64,000 bases of DNA from Gammaproteobacteria bacterium (GCA_022820625.1 JAJEFE010000141.1:44723-108722), one strand, 5' to 3'. Counted from the first letter of the stretch, positions 35,798 to 45,542 are shown. Translations and numbers: made by a program. The notes: a model not told the origin generated them from the sequence alone.

Positions 35798-36108
35798 CAC
35801 GGATACGCGTCCGGGATGCGGCGGCGGTCCGCATCGACGAAATCTACCGATACACCCGCGAGCGCTGGGGACAGGCCCGCGCGGATGATTACATCCGCGG
35901 ATTGTTCGATGCATTCGATGGAATCTCCACCGGTGCGGTCGTCTCGCGCGCAGTTCCCGCGGAATTCGGGGTAGACGGTTACGTCTTCCGCTACAAACGG
36001 CACTTCGTCTACTGGAAAAAACTGGACGACGGGGCGATCGGTATTGTGACCGTGCTGCATGAACGAATGCATCAGATCGACCGATTCCTGGACGATCAAG
36101 ACCCCTGA
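35794..36108 (+). CDS. ParE/RelE-family toxin
   Basis: 104 residues. The start MTRIRVRDAAAVRIDEIYRYTRERWG and the late HFVYWKKLDDGAIGIVTVLHERM are the RelE/ParE fold pattern, ending in the strand with His-Glu-Arg. ParE toxins inhibit gyrase; RelE toxins cut mRNA. With a ParD partner, gyrase is the likelier target. The pair looks intact, unlike the VapBC-like remnant 1.6 kb upstream. Confidence 0.88.
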   Translation: MTRIRVRDAAAVRIDEIYRYTRERWGQARADDYIRGLFDAFDGISTGAVVSRAVPAEFGVDGYVFRYKRHFVYWKKLDDGAIGIVTVLHERMHQIDRFLDDQDP

Positions 36109-36225
36109 GTCAGCCTGGCAAAACTTGTTCGAGGCGAGCCATTGCTGACAAGAGCCCCACGGTGCTGCCTGGCGTGGCTTGAAGGCCCTCACATTCGCGG
36201 AGCTTATCGAGTAGTTCGATTTCCG

Positions 36226-37155
36226 CTACTGCGTCGCCCTGATCGGCAGGCTTCCGGGTGAGTTGGGCTCCCGGTATCGGTACAGGTAGTCATACATGGT
36301 GATGACGTTGCGCTCGAGAACCTGGCCGAGGTTGGTGTAATCCCCAAAGTCGTCCATCGTCACTAGCCCCAGAATCTCCTCCAGCGTGCGACCGGCCACC
36401 ATATGGTCCAGCACGCGTTCCCTGAGGGTCGCCAGGTAGTCGCGGTAGCGGCGAAAGTAGCTCTGATCGGAGACAGGTGAGTTATGTCCCGGCATGACGA
36501 TGTCCACGTCATCCATCCGGGACAGTATCCCCAGCACCTCGATGGTGTTGTCCACGTCCATGTCCCGAAAATCCGGATTGGGCAGTTGGCCGTGCGGTCG
36601 CGCCAGATCCGGAACGAATATCACGCCATCCTGGGGTATGTGAATGACAATCAGATTGTCGCTGTGGGTCGGGCCGAGGTAATGCAACACGACCTTCACG
36701 CCGCCAAGGTCGATATCCAGCGACCCGTCGAACGATACCGTCGGGACCGGCGCAACGCGCCCTTCCCTGATCAGGTGCGGCCTGAGCTTCCTGGAACCGA
36801 TCACCACGGCCGTGTCCGCGAACACGGTCGTTCCGCAGATATGGCTCTGGTGGTCATGGCTCAACACGACGTAGCGTACCGGCACGTCGTAGCGTTGTTC
36901 GAGTTCGTCCCTGAACCATTGGCCGCTGTCCGGCGTGCATGGATTGCCGGGCCCGTCGATCACGATAATGCCTTCGTCCGTCGGGACGAACAGGCCGCTG
37001 ATCCCTCCCATGGCGCCGCCGCCCCACCGATACACGTGCTCGGAGATTCGGTTGATACCCTGCACGGAGTTGTCCCAGCTCGTTTCATACTGAGCGTAGG
37101 CTTGTGGACTGAGTACGATCAGTGCTGCGAGTGTCAATGGTCTGATTCTTTTCAT
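36226..37155 (-). CDS. Secreted MBL-fold hydrolase with altered metal site
   Basis: 309 residues from the ATG at 37155, which has AGGGGA upstream; longer frames run through the tRNA. The signal peptide ends near QAYAQ. The metallo-beta-lactamase core has YVVLSHDHQSHICG, where the usual HxHxDH reads HDHQSH (Asp replaced by Ser). Later ligands are present in GPTHSDN, FVPDLARP and MPGHNSP. The missing Asp would weaken the second metal site, so it may bind one metal or be a different hydrolase. Substrate unknown. Confidence 0.82.
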   Translation of the reverse strand: MKRIRPLTLAALIVLSPQAYAQYETSWDNSVQGINRISEHVYRWGGGAMGGISGLFVPTDEGIIVIDGPGNPCTPDSGQWFRDELEQRYDVPVRYVVLSHDHQSHICGTTVFADTAVVIGSRKLRPHLIREGRVAPVPTVSFDGSLDIDLGGVKVVLHYLGPTHSDNLIVIHIPQDGVIFVPDLARPHGQLPNPDFRDMDVDNTIEVLGILSRMDDVDIVMPGHNSPVSDQSYFRRYRDYLATLRERVLDHMVAGRTLEEILGLVTMDDFGDYTNLGQVLERNVITMYDYLYRYREPNSPGSLPIRATQ

Positions 37156-37180
37156 TTGAATTCCCCTGAAAAAGGCAAAT

Positions 37181-37256
37181 TGGTGGAGCCGAGGAGATTC
37201 GAACTCCCGACCTCTGCATTGCGAACGCAGCGCTCTCCCAACTGAGCTACGGCCCC
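37181..37256 (-). tRNA. tRNA-Ala (anticodon CGC)
   Basis: A complete cloverleaf of 76 bases with the CCA encoded. The 5' end is GGGGCCG, pairing with CGGCTCC, followed by A and CCA. The anticodon loop is TTCGCAA, giving anticodon CGC for Ala GCG codons. The T-arm holds GTTCGAATC. It lies 26 bases from the start of the MBL-fold gene. Confidence 0.97.
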
Positions 37257-37529
37257 ACCGCCCTGTAACTGTGGAATTATCCCGCATTTGAGGCAACGTG
37301 GCCATAATCCGCTGCGGAGCGGTGCGTCAGCAGAGTTTGACCCGCAACAGCATCTTCTTGATCGACTACCCGTTGAGGGGGTAGTGTTTCAGCAGTGTCA
37401 CTGCGATGGCAAGCTGCATCATTTGCCACGCAGCCCATGTGGCAGATACCGCGTGCGCGCTCTGCCACGCGTGGCTCCCACAGTGAGTGCCCGGCGGCGT
37501 GTCTGCGAACAGACCGTAGAGAGAAATGC

Positions 37530-39110
37530 ATGATGTCAAAAGATCACTCAGCCTGGATCGCCCTTGCACTGCTGCTCGCAGCCTCCATGCCGGCGCTGCC
37601 GTGCGAGATTGCGGACTTCGAGCGGGTCGCTGAAGCCTCGCCCCACGGGGTCGCAATCACGTCAATCGAACACGTGGATGACGACGTAGGTTACTGCCAG
37701 GTCGAAGGCACGATCGCCAACGCCGAAGACGGCGAGAGCCGGATCCGGTTCAGATTCCGGTTTCCGGATGCCGACGCGTGGAACGGCCGGTTTCTCATGG
37801 GCGGAAACGGCGGCACGTCCGGCGCTTTCCAGGGAGAAAATCGAATCCAGGTTGCGCTGCAACTGGGATATGCAACCGGTCAGACGGACACGGGCCACGT
37901 CCGGAGTCCAACCGAAGACTGGGTGATGAAGGAACTGGAAGACGGCACGGTCGTTCCGAACAATGCGGCCATCGAGGACTTCGGGCATCGTTCGATTCAC
38001 CTGACCACGGTTGTCGGCAAACGGTTTGTCGACGGATATTACGCGCGGGCACCCGATCATTCCTACTACCTCGGGTGTTCCACCGGCGGGCGCCAGGGCC
38101 TCAAGGCCATGCAGCGCTATCCGGGCGACTTTGACGGCATCATCGCGGGTGCACCGGTGTTCTCCCTGACTCGCCTGAACATGTCCCAGGTCTGGGCGGC
38201 CCAGCAGGTCGACCGACTCAATGCCGAAGGGCAACCGCTTGGGAACGATGAGCTGAACCTGCTGAACGATGCCGTGCTGGGTGCCTGCGATGCCCTTGAC
38301 GGGATCGAGGACCAAATCATCGACGATCCTCGGCAATGTCGCTTCGATCCCGGCATTTTGCAGTGTAGCGGGTCCGAATCTCCGCCCCGGTGCCTGTCGG
38401 ACAGCCAGGTCGAATTCGTCCGCAATATCTACGATGGCCCGATTACCGCCTCCGGCGAACGCATCTACCCCGGTCGCGTTCCCGGCGGCGAGGCTCCTGG
38501 CGGCATGGGCATGGGCGGCTGGCAGGGCTTTATCGGATCCGCCTGTGCAACTCCGGAGGAAACGGGGCGTTGCGACTATCTCGCCCGCGCCTGGCACCAG
38601 GATCCGGACGTGGACCTGCTCAACGACTTCAGCATCGACAACCCCGACGATGTCGCGGCGGCCGACGATTCCTTTTTCTCGGGCGTGACGCGAGCAGACA
38701 ATCCCGACGTGACGCCCTTCGTGCAACGTGGCGGCAAGGCAATCCTGTATCACGGCTGGAGCGATACCAATGTCACCCCGACACCCACGGTGGAACTGTA
38801 TGAGGCCATGGAGTCAACGGTATCCCGCAAGAGGGGGCAGTCCGACTTCCGCGACCATGTACGCTTGTTCATGGCCCCCGGAATGGCCCATTGCGGCGGT
38901 GGCGATGGCCCGAACACCTACATGAGTTCCGTGCTTGAGGCCATCGACGACTGGGTCACCCACGACCGGGCACCGGACTCGATTCTGGCGACCCACGAAG
39001 GTCGCGGGCTGTCACGCCCCTGGTGCCCCTATCCTCAGGTCGCACGGCTGACGGAACCCGGCCTGGACCCGAATGTGGCATCCAGCTTTTACTGCGCGGA
39101 CCCTGAGTGA
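37530..39110 (+). CDS. Secreted tannase/feruloyl-esterase family hydrolase
   Basis: 526 residues from the first of two ATGs (37530, 37533). The signal peptide ends near MPALPC. The serine nucleophile is in GCSTGGRQG, the Asp in WSDTNVTP and the His in APGMAHCGGG, with neighbouring Cys typical of the CS-D-HC disulfide-linked triad of tannases. It hydrolyses esters of phenolic or related acids. It opens a plus-strand run: DUF6152-partner fusion, E1-like enzyme, BNR protein and ubiquitin-like protein. Confidence 0.9.
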   Translation: MMSKDHSAWIALALLLAASMPALPCEIADFERVAEASPHGVAITSIEHVDDDVGYCQVEGTIANAEDGESRIRFRFRFPDADAWNGRFLMGGNGGTSGAFQGENRIQVALQLGYATGQTDTGHVRSPTEDWVMKELEDGTVVPNNAAIEDFGHRSIHLTTVVGKRFVDGYYARAPDHSYYLGCSTGGRQGLKAMQRYPGDFDGIIAGAPVFSLTRLNMSQVWAAQQVDRLNAEGQPLGNDELNLLNDAVLGACDALDGIEDQIIDDPRQCRFDPGILQCSGSESPPRCLSDSQVEFVRNIYDGPITASGERIYPGRVPGGEAPGGMGMGGWQGFIGSACATPEETGRCDYLARAWHQDPDVDLLNDFSIDNPDDVAAADDSFFSGVTRADNPDVTPFVQRGGKAILYHGWSDTNVTPTPTVELYEAMESTVSRKRGQSDFRDHVRLFMAPGMAHCGGGDGPNTYMSSVLEAIDDWVTHDRAPDSILATHEGRGLSRPWCPYPQVARLTEPGLDPNVASSFYCADPE

Positions 39111-39134
39111 GCGCATGGCAAGAGGAGACACCCG

Positions 39135-40190
39135 ATGAACGCAACTCCGAGAAGACCGGTGATCCGTCCAATGCTGGCATTGGTGCTGACGGCGACCGCC
39201 AGCGCTGCGGTCGCGCATCACTCTGCGCGCATCACCTACGACATGGATACCGTCATCGAGATCCAGGGCGAGATCACCGGCGTGATCTGGCGCAACCCCC
39301 ACGTGCGCTTCACCCTGAGCAGTATGGGCGATGACAACGGGCCGGTGACCTGGAACGTGGAAAGCATCCCGGTCACGCGGCTGAACCGCGTTGGTATCAC
39401 ACAGGAAATGCTCGGCATCGGCGATACCGTCACGGTGGCCGTATACCCGGCAAGGCGTCCCGTACGCGACGCCTACGCCATCAACATGCTGCTGGCCGAC
39501 GGACGCGAGGCGCTGCTGGATACCCCCGCCCCCCGGTGGACGGACAACACCGTGGGCACCGGCCTCGACGAGACGCCCGGAACGCCCGGCGCCGACCCCT
39601 CCCTGGGAATCTTCCGGGTCTGGAGCACCGACGGTTCATTCCTGCGCACGGAGACGCGCTTCCTGACCGAAGGCGGGACACCCGACTACCCGCTGACGGA
39701 GGCGGCCCGCGCCGCGCAGGCGGCCTGGGATCCGCTCGACCCGGACAACCCCTTCCTCACCTGCCTTCAAAAAGGCATGCCCACCATCATGCAGCAGCCC
39801 AATCCCCTCCAATTCATCGACGAAGGAGATCGCATCGTCTTCCGGATGGAGGAATTCGACGCGATGCGAATCATCCACATGAGCGGCGACGCCGACGGCC
39901 AGGACGCGCCGCCCTCCCGGATGGGACACTCCACCGGCCATTGGGAGGGTGACACGCTCGTGGTGCACACCAGCCGAATCAATTGGCCTTATTTCGACCA
40001 GAACGGCCTGCCTCAGAGCGATGCCATGGAAACCATGGAGCGCTTCACGGTGAACGGGGAAGGCAGCCGGCTGGACTACGAATTGGTCGTCACCGACCCA
40101 TGGCTGTTCACGGAACCGGTCATGCTCGGCAAGTCCTGGCGCTGGATCCCGGGTGATGCGGTGCTGCCGTTCAACTGCGCGGATGAGTGA
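39135..40190 (+). CDS. DUF6152 - partner fusion protein
   Basis: 351 residues. Signal cleavage is predicted at AVA before HHSARITYD. Residues 28-130 are DUF6152 (WRNPHVRFTL, TWNVESIP, GDTVTVAV). From about residue 150 the partner family follows: FLTCLQKGMP, RIIHMSGDADG, GHSTGHWEGDTLVVHTS, ETMERFTV and FNCADE at the end. It joins in one chain the two families that elsewhere in this window are separate adjacent genes. That shows directly that the domains work together. The stop overlaps the next start by eight bases. Confidence 0.85.
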   Translation: MNATPRRPVIRPMLALVLTATASAAVAHHSARITYDMDTVIEIQGEITGVIWRNPHVRFTLSSMGDDNGPVTWNVESIPVTRLNRVGITQEMLGIGDTVTVAVYPARRPVRDAYAINMLLADGREALLDTPAPRWTDNTVGTGLDETPGTPGADPSLGIFRVWSTDGSFLRTETRFLTEGGTPDYPLTEAARAAQAAWDPLDPDNPFLTCLQKGMPTIMQQPNPLQFIDEGDRIVFRMEEFDAMRIIHMSGDADGQDAPPSRMGHSTGHWEGDTLVVHTSRINWPYFDQNGLPQSDAMETMERFTVNGEGSRLDYELVVTDPWLFTEPVMLGKSWRWIPGDAVLPFNCADE

Positions 40191-41280
40191 CCATCCATCC
40201 CGTTACCACCGCCAGGCGCTGCTTCCCGGCTTCGGCGAGGACGGGCAGCGGCGTCTGGGCGATTCGACCGCATTCATCCTGGGGTGTGGAGCGCTGGGCA
40301 GCATGGCCGCGGAACTCCTCGCCCGAGCCGGCGTCGGTCATCTGGCAATCATCGACCGCGACTTCGTCGAGATCACGAATCTGCAGCGACAGGTGCTGTT
40401 CGATGAACGGGACGTCGCAGACGCCATCCCCAAGGCGCAGGCCGCTCGACGCCGACTCGCGAAGATCAACTCCTCCGTCCGCGTCACGGCGATCGTGGAC
40501 GATCTCAATCATGGCAACATCGCCCGCCACGCGTCCGGAGCCGACATTTTCGTGGACGGACTGGACAACTTCGAAACCCGCTATCTCGCCAACGACTATG
40601 CGGTAAAGCATGGCCTTCCCTATATGTACGGCGGCGCAGTCGGCACGATCGGTGCGGCATTCGCGATCCTGCCCCACACCGCGGAAGGAGATACGCCCTG
40701 GGAACAGTATGCAGCGGGCGGGCGGGCGACACCGTGCCTGCGCTGCCTCTTCGAGGAAGCGCCTCCACCCGGCACTACGCCGACCTGCGACACTGTGGGC
40801 GTGCTGGCTTCCGCCGTCACTGCCATCGCGAGTTTCCAGGTTGCCGAATCGCTCAAGGTACTCACCGGCAACTTCGACCGAATCTGCCCGACCTTGCTCA
40901 ACATCGACCTGTGGACGAACACCTTCATGCAACTGAAGGTCGCCGGCGCGTACCAACGTGGTGACTGTCCGTGCTGCAAGCATGGCCGCTTCGACTACCT
41001 GGACGGCAGACTGGGATCCGGGGCGACGGCACTCTGCGGCCGGGACGCCGTGCAGCTCACGCACAGACAAAGCCCGGGAGGGCTTGACCTCGATCGTGTT
41101 TCGGCACGCTTGCGCGAGCATGGCAATGTAGTCGCCAACCGGTTTATGCTCCGCGCCAACATCAGCGACGGCGGCAACGCCTATACCCTGAGCCTGTTCC
41201 CGGACGGCCGCGCCATCGTTCATGGCACGGTGGAACCGAGCGTGGCGCGCAGCGTGTACGCGAAGTACGTCGGAATCTGA
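40183..41280 (+). CDS. E1-like ThiF/MoeB-family adenylyltransferase
   Basis: 365 residues. The nucleotide motif is [19 protein letters not shown], followed by [18 protein letters not shown], which is diagnostic of the ThiF/MoeB/HesA superfamily. CLRC and CPCC form the zinc site, and [12 protein letters not shown] holds the catalytic Cys. About 100 extra C-terminal residues follow. These enzymes activate the C-terminal Gly of MoaD/ThiS-like proteins with ATP. A matching Gly-Gly protein is encoded 1.2 kb downstream in the same run. No thi or moa biosynthesis genes are nearby. Confidence 0.88.
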   Translation: MSDHPSRYHRQALLPGFGEDGQRRLGDSTAFILGCGALGSMAAELLARAGVGHLAIIDRDFVEITNLQRQVLFDERDVADAIPKAQAARRRLAKINSSVRVTAIVDDLNHGNIARHASGADIFVDGLDNFETRYLANDYAVKHGLPYMYGGAVGTIGAAFAILPHTAEGDTPWEQYAAGGRATPCLRCLFEEAPPPGTTPTCDTVGVLASAVTAIASFQVAESLKVLTGNFDRICPTLLNIDLWTNTFMQLKVAGAYQRGDCPCCKHGRFDYLDGRLGSGATALCGRDAVQLTHRQSPGGLDLDRVSARLREHGNVVANRFMLRANISDGGNAYTLSLFPDGRAIVHGTVEPSVARSVYAKYVGI

Positions 41281-41306
41281 ATTCAACCGCACAAACGGAG
41301 ACCAAT

Positions 41307-42509
41307 ATGTCAGCCATCCGAGTCCTGGTGGGTACCAAAAAAGGCGCCTTTATCCTCACATCGGACGGTACGCGCGAAGACTGGTCCGTGTCCGGCCCGC
41401 ATTTCGCCGGCTGGGAGATCTACCACGTCAAGGGCTCGCCGGTGGACCCCGATCGCATTTACGCCTCCCAGACCAGCGAGTGGTTCGGCCAGGTCATTCA
41501 GCGCTCGAACGACGGCGGAGTCACGTGGGAACAACCCGGATCGGGCCCGAAGTTGCCGGAAACTCCCCCCGGTTCCGAGGACGGTGAACCGATGCCCCAG
41601 GGCAAGAGCAACATGTTCGTTTACGACACATCCGAGGAAACCGGCAAACCCCTGACCACCCACCAGTGGTATGACGGCACCCAGCATCCGTGGGAATTCG
41701 CGCGCGTCTGGCATCTGGAGCCCTCGTTGACCGATCCCGATTCGGTCTACGCGGGCGTTGAAGACGCCGCCCTGTTCCGAACTACGGACGGAGGCCAGAC
41801 GTGGCACGAACTCGCGGGCCTGCGAGGACACGACACGGGGGCCGCATGGTCGCCGGGAGCCGGCGGAATGTGCCTGCACACCATCCTGCTCGACCCGGCG
41901 GATCCCGGGCGGATTTATGTCGCGATCTCCGCGGCGGGCTCGTTCCGCACCATGGACGGCGGCGAGACCTGGACGACAATCAACCGCGGCCTGAACTCCG
42001 GCTTCATGCCCGACCCTACCGCAGAGATCGGCCATTGCGTACACCGCCTGGCGATGCACCCGTCCAATCCCGACCGTCTGTTCATGCAGAAGCACTGGGA
42101 CGTGATGCGCAGCGACGACGCCGGCGCCAACTGGTACGAGATCAGCGGCAACCTGCCGAGCGACTTCGGTTTTCCCATCGAAGTCCACGCGCACGAGCCC
42201 GAAACGGTCTATGTCGTGCCCATCGAGAGCGACTCGCTGCACTACCCGCCCGAAGGGAAGCTGCGCGTTTACCGGAGCCGAACAGGCGGCAATGAGTGGG
42301 AAGCGCTGACCGATGGGTTGCCCCAGAAGGACTGCTACGTGAACGTGCTGCGCGACGCGATGGCCGTTGACGCGCTCGAGCCCTGCGGCATCTATTTCGG
42401 GACCACCGGCGGGCAGGTGTACGTCTCGCCGGACGGCGGCGACCACTGGTCCCCGATCATGCGGAATTTGCCCAGCGTGCTGTCGGTGGAGGTGCAGACC
42501 CTGCCATGA
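41307..42509 (+). CDS. BNR/sialidase-like beta-propeller protein
   Basis: 400 residues, no signal peptide. Repeated Asp-box-like motifs [43 protein letters not shown] and [11 protein letters not shown] show a six- or seven-bladed propeller. The spacing of the SxDxGxxW boxes follows the BNR/exo-sialidase-like repeat, but no sialidase catalytic residues are evident. It is encoded between an E1-like enzyme and a ubiquitin-like protein, and its stop overlaps the latter's start. A cytosolic scaffold or target of the system is possible (inference). Confidence 0.85.
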   Translation: MSAIRVLVGTKKGAFILTSDGTREDWSVSGPHFAGWEIYHVKGSPVDPDRIYASQTSEWFGQVIQRSNDGGVTWEQPGSGPKLPETPPGSEDGEPMPQGKSNMFVYDTSEETGKPLTTHQWYDGTQHPWEFARVWHLEPSLTDPDSVYAGVEDAALFRTTDGGQTWHELAGLRGHDTGAAWSPGAGGMCLHTILLDPADPGRIYVAISAAGSFRTMDGGETWTTINRGLNSGFMPDPTAEIGHCVHRLAMHPSNPDRLFMQKHWDVMRSDDAGANWYEISGNLPSDFGFPIEVHAHEPETVYVVPIESDSLHYPPEGKLRVYRSRTGGNEWEALTDGLPQKDCYVNVLRDAMAVDALEPCGIYFGTTGGQVYVSPDGGDHWSPIMRNLPSVLSVEVQTLP

Positions 42510-42802
42510 TCCGCGTCGAGATCCCCTTTCACCTGAGGACTCTGGCCGGCGTCGACGGCGAGGTAATGCTCACGGTGGATGGCGAGGTCACGCGGGCCTC
42601 GATCCTGGACGCCCTGGAGGCCCGCTACCCGATGCTTCGGGGCACCATCCGCGATCACGTCACGCTCAAACAGCGTCCGTTGGTGCGGTTCTTCGTCTGC
42701 AAGGAAGACATTACCCACGATTCACCGTCGGATCCGCTGCCGAACACCGTGGCGTCCGGCGCGGAACCCTTTCTGATCGTCGGCGCGATCGCGGGCGGCT
42801 AA
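42506..42802 (+). CDS. MoaD/ThiS-like ubiquitin-fold protein with C-terminal Gly-Gly
   Basis: 98 residues. It starts [15 protein letters not shown], followed by a beta-grasp pattern ([19 protein letters not shown]), and ends IVGAIAGG. The free C-terminal Gly-Gly is required for adenylation by an E1-like enzyme, which is encoded three genes upstream in the same run. It may carry sulfur as a thiocarboxylate or act as a protein modifier. It overlaps the BNR gene by four bases (ATGA). The segment FVCKEDITH replaces the usual MoaD middle. Confidence 0.85.
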   Translation: MIRVEIPFHLRTLAGVDGEVMLTVDGEVTRASILDALEARYPMLRGTIRDHVTLKQRPLVRFFVCKEDITHDSPSDPLPNTVASGAEPFLIVGAIAGG

Positions 42803-42880
42803 GGGCCGGTCACTGACGATCAAGGCCCGCGCGCGAACGGTCAACGCCCGAGCTCGCGATCCGGGAAGGTCTGGAAAACG

Positions 42881-43933
42881 CTATTCGGAGTCCGGCCCCA
42901 CGACGGGGTTGGTTAACGTGCCGATGCCCTCGATCGCGCAAACGGCGGTATCGCCGGGTTGCATGTAGATCGGTGTCTCCCGGGCCGTACCCACGCCCGA
43001 CGGGCTGCCCATGGCGTAGATGTCGCCCGGTTGCATCGTGGCGATGTGAGAGACATAACTCAGCATGTCGTAGATGTCGTGGGTCATGTTGCCCGTATTG
43101 GAGTCCTGCATGACGGTGCCGCTCAACGTCAGCGTCTGCCGCAGGTTCAACGGGTCCGGCACGAACTCCTTGGGAACGATGAACGGACCCAACGGCGCGA
43201 ACGTGTCATGGTTCTTCTGCAGGAACCAGTCGGTGCCCATCCGACCGTCTCCCCGGCCGCCTCGATCCGATACGTCGTTCTCGAGCGTATAGCCAAAGAT
43301 ATGGTCCTCGGCGTCCTCGACTGCTACACGGCTCGCCGGCTTCCCGATCACCACCGCCAGTTCGCACTCCCAGTCCATGTTCGGCCGGCTGGGCGGCATT
43401 CGGATCGATTCGCCGTCGGCGATGATCGTATTCGCCATCTTCAGGAATATGTAGGGGTTCTGACGGCGGTCGTCCGGTGTCCGCTCCCAGATTCCGGGAA
43501 TGGGATCCGGGATGGGCCCCTCAAGGATTTCGCCGGGCCGCCCGGCCATCTCCGCAGCGTGCAACGCGTAGTTGGATGCCGCGTTGTAGATGATGTGCGG
43601 TCGGATGGGCGGAAGTACCGTGATGTCGGTTCGGTTCCTCACGTAGGCGGCGTCCGGTTCCGAGGCGGCCGCAGCAGCGATGGCGCGCAGCCGGGGCGCC
43701 AACTCATCGTAGGCCACGATCAGAGCGGTCATGTCCGCGGGGACCTCGGGCTGGTCGCCGTCAAGCGACGCGTTCGCCTCGGCAATATCGACCACCAGGG
43801 AGTCGTCGAGGACGAGACCGAGATACGTCTCGCCGCCGTCCGCAAACGTACCGAGCTTGAACGGCACCACGTCCTGCGCGAAGACCAGCGACGGCATCGA
43901 CATGATCAGGATTGAAATGACTGTTTTTCTCAT
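42881..43933 (-). CDS. Secreted fumarylacetoacetate-hydrolase-family protein
   Basis: 350 residues with a signal peptide ending at VFAQD. The FAH core has MDWECELAVVIGKPA (metal Glu residues), FGYTLENDVSDRGG and MGTDWFLQKNHDTFAPLGPF. The family cleaves or decarboxylates 2,4-dioxo acids with a divalent metal and is normally cytosolic; export is unusual. It is convergent with the ubiquitin-like gene and lies 12 bases downstream of the sugar dehydrogenase gene, so probably in one operon with it. Confidence 0.88.
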   Translation of the reverse strand: MRKTVISILIMSMPSLVFAQDVVPFKLGTFADGGETYLGLVLDDSLVVDIAEANASLDGDQPEVPADMTALIVAYDELAPRLRAIAAAAASEPDAAYVRNRTDITVLPPIRPHIIYNAASNYALHAAEMAGRPGEILEGPIPDPIPGIWERTPDDRRQNPYIFLKMANTIIADGESIRMPPSRPNMDWECELAVVIGKPASRVAVEDAEDHIFGYTLENDVSDRGGRGDGRMGTDWFLQKNHDTFAPLGPFIVPKEFVPDPLNLRQTLTLSGTVMQDSNTGNMTHDIYDMLSYVSHIATMQPGDIYAMGSPSGVGTARETPIYMQPGDTAVCAIEGIGTLTNPVVGPDSE

Positions 43934-43945
43934 CGGTCTTCTCCG

Positions 43946-45532
43946 TTAATTGACGGCGCCCAGCATCCGGATGACGCCGTCCTGCCTCGATGTGATGAAG
44001 ATCTCGCCGTCGCGTCCCTCGCTGACCTGCAGGTCCGCGCGAGTGACGGTTCTGCCCATGGTTTCTTCAACCAGTTCCCATAGTGTGACGTCGCGGGTGC
44101 CACCGTCCGCATTCCTGACGTAGAGCTGAATCTCCTCAATGGCTGCCACGGTCTCGGGGATGCCATCATCCGCTGCCTTCAGTTCGGCAACATCGGCGGC
44201 AAACACCCGTCCCCGCTGAATATCACCAAAGATGAACTTGCCCTGGAGTTCGGGGACAGAGCCCCGGTACGCAAAGCCATTGGTGATTGCGATGCCTTCG
44301 TCGTGGTCGTACATCGCCACCGGATACAGGAATGCGTCAGCCGTCTGCCCGCTGAATACGTCATGCGGCAGTGCATAGACGGTTTCCATCCCGCCATCCG
44401 GCCTGTTGACGCCGTTGTCGAACGTGCCTTCGCGCTGGAACCAGCCGTAATTGCCACCGGGGTAAACAATGTTGATCTCTTCGATCTGCATGTTGCCGAT
44501 TTCGGCGGCAAACATCGTGCCGTCGGCATGATCCCACGAAAGACGGTGGGCGTTACGAAACCCATGGGCGTAGATTTCACCCAGCGTATCGGGATCACCG
44601 TCCGAGGCCCACGGGTTGGAGGGCGGAATCGTGTAATCGCCGAGTCCCTTCTCACCGCCTGACTCGGCGGGACTGCGGGGATCGATGCGAAGGATGGCGC
44701 CGACTATGGAGTCGAGGCGCTGCAACTGCCCCGGATTGATGCCATTCGGTCCCCCGCCGTTGCTGAAGCCCAGGTCGCTGCCGCTGGTGTAAAGAAGCCC
44801 GTAGTCTTCATCCCCCGGATCAGCCGTCGGGTTGAATCCCACGTAGCCGAACGGATGAAAGAACCGATCGACCACGTGGGCGACCCTGAGCAGTTCTCGC
44901 CGGAAACCGTCGAACACCTGAGCCGACGGATCGTTGGTGCGCCACTCCGTGATGACGTTATGGTAGGTTACGTCATCGGGCCCGAAACCTGGCGGAATAA
45001 AGTCCAGGTCGGCGTCGTTGCCTTCCGCGTACTCGCCATGAACGGTGTAGAAGAGTCCGTTTTCGGCGAATTCCGGGTGAAACCCGAAGCCGATGAAGCC
45101 GCTTTCCAGCCCGGCATAAACCCCGTGTGGAAACGACTCGGATACATCGACATAGAGCGACGGGTCGCCGTCGGCGCCGATCTGGTAGAGCCCGCCGCGG
45201 GAGTCGTTGGCGAAACGCCTGCCATCCGGCAGATCGCGAACGAAGCTGACGCGCGCCCAGGCGTTCGGGTCCACATCCCTTTCCGGCGGATGTTTGGTCC
45301 TGGAGTCGGGCAGCCTCGCGACGTCGGTGATCTCGACACGCAGTCCCCGGTTGGTGATGGGTTCCGGAATGGGATCCTCGACCTGGGCGAAACCGATCGA
45401 CGCTGCAAGGATCGCCGAAGCGCCGACGGCCGCTACCAGCAACCCGTGATCAAGGTCGCGCCTCGCGCCGTGGCAGACAAGGCGCGACCTCCCATCGCCA
45501 CAAGGAGTCGCGAACGGAAAACTCACGACCAT
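43946..45532 (-). CDS. Secreted PQQ-dependent sugar dehydrogenase (GSDH family)
   Basis: 528 residues. The export signal lies near residues 30-50 (VAAVGASAILAASIGFAQ). The soluble glucose/sorbosone dehydrogenase propeller is recognisable in GLESGFIGFGFHPEF, HGFRNAHRLSWDHADG (RNA/HRLSW is the calcium and PQQ region), EIGNMQIEEINIVYPGGNYGW and GKFIFGDIQRGRVF. It oxidises a sugar or polyol in the periplasm and needs PQQ made elsewhere. It is followed on the same strand by the secreted FAH-family gene. The annotated N-terminus may be slightly too long. Confidence 0.85.
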   Translation of the reverse strand: MVVSFPFATPCGDGRSRLVCHGARRDLDHGLLVAAVGASAILAASIGFAQVEDPIPEPITNRGLRVEITDVARLPDSRTKHPPERDVDPNAWARVSFVRDLPDGRRFANDSRGGLYQIGADGDPSLYVDVSESFPHGVYAGLESGFIGFGFHPEFAENGLFYTVHGEYAEGNDADLDFIPPGFGPDDVTYHNVITEWRTNDPSAQVFDGFRRELLRVAHVVDRFFHPFGYVGFNPTADPGDEDYGLLYTSGSDLGFSNGGGPNGINPGQLQRLDSIVGAILRIDPRSPAESGGEKGLGDYTIPPSNPWASDGDPDTLGEIYAHGFRNAHRLSWDHADGTMFAAEIGNMQIEEINIVYPGGNYGWFQREGTFDNGVNRPDGGMETVYALPHDVFSGQTADAFLYPVAMYDHDEGIAITNGFAYRGSVPELQGKFIFGDIQRGRVFAADVAELKAADDGIPETVAAIEEIQLYVRNADGGTRDVTLWELVEETMGRTVTRADLQVSEGRDGEIFITSRQDGVIRMLGAVN

Positions 45533-45542
45533 GACCGACCTG

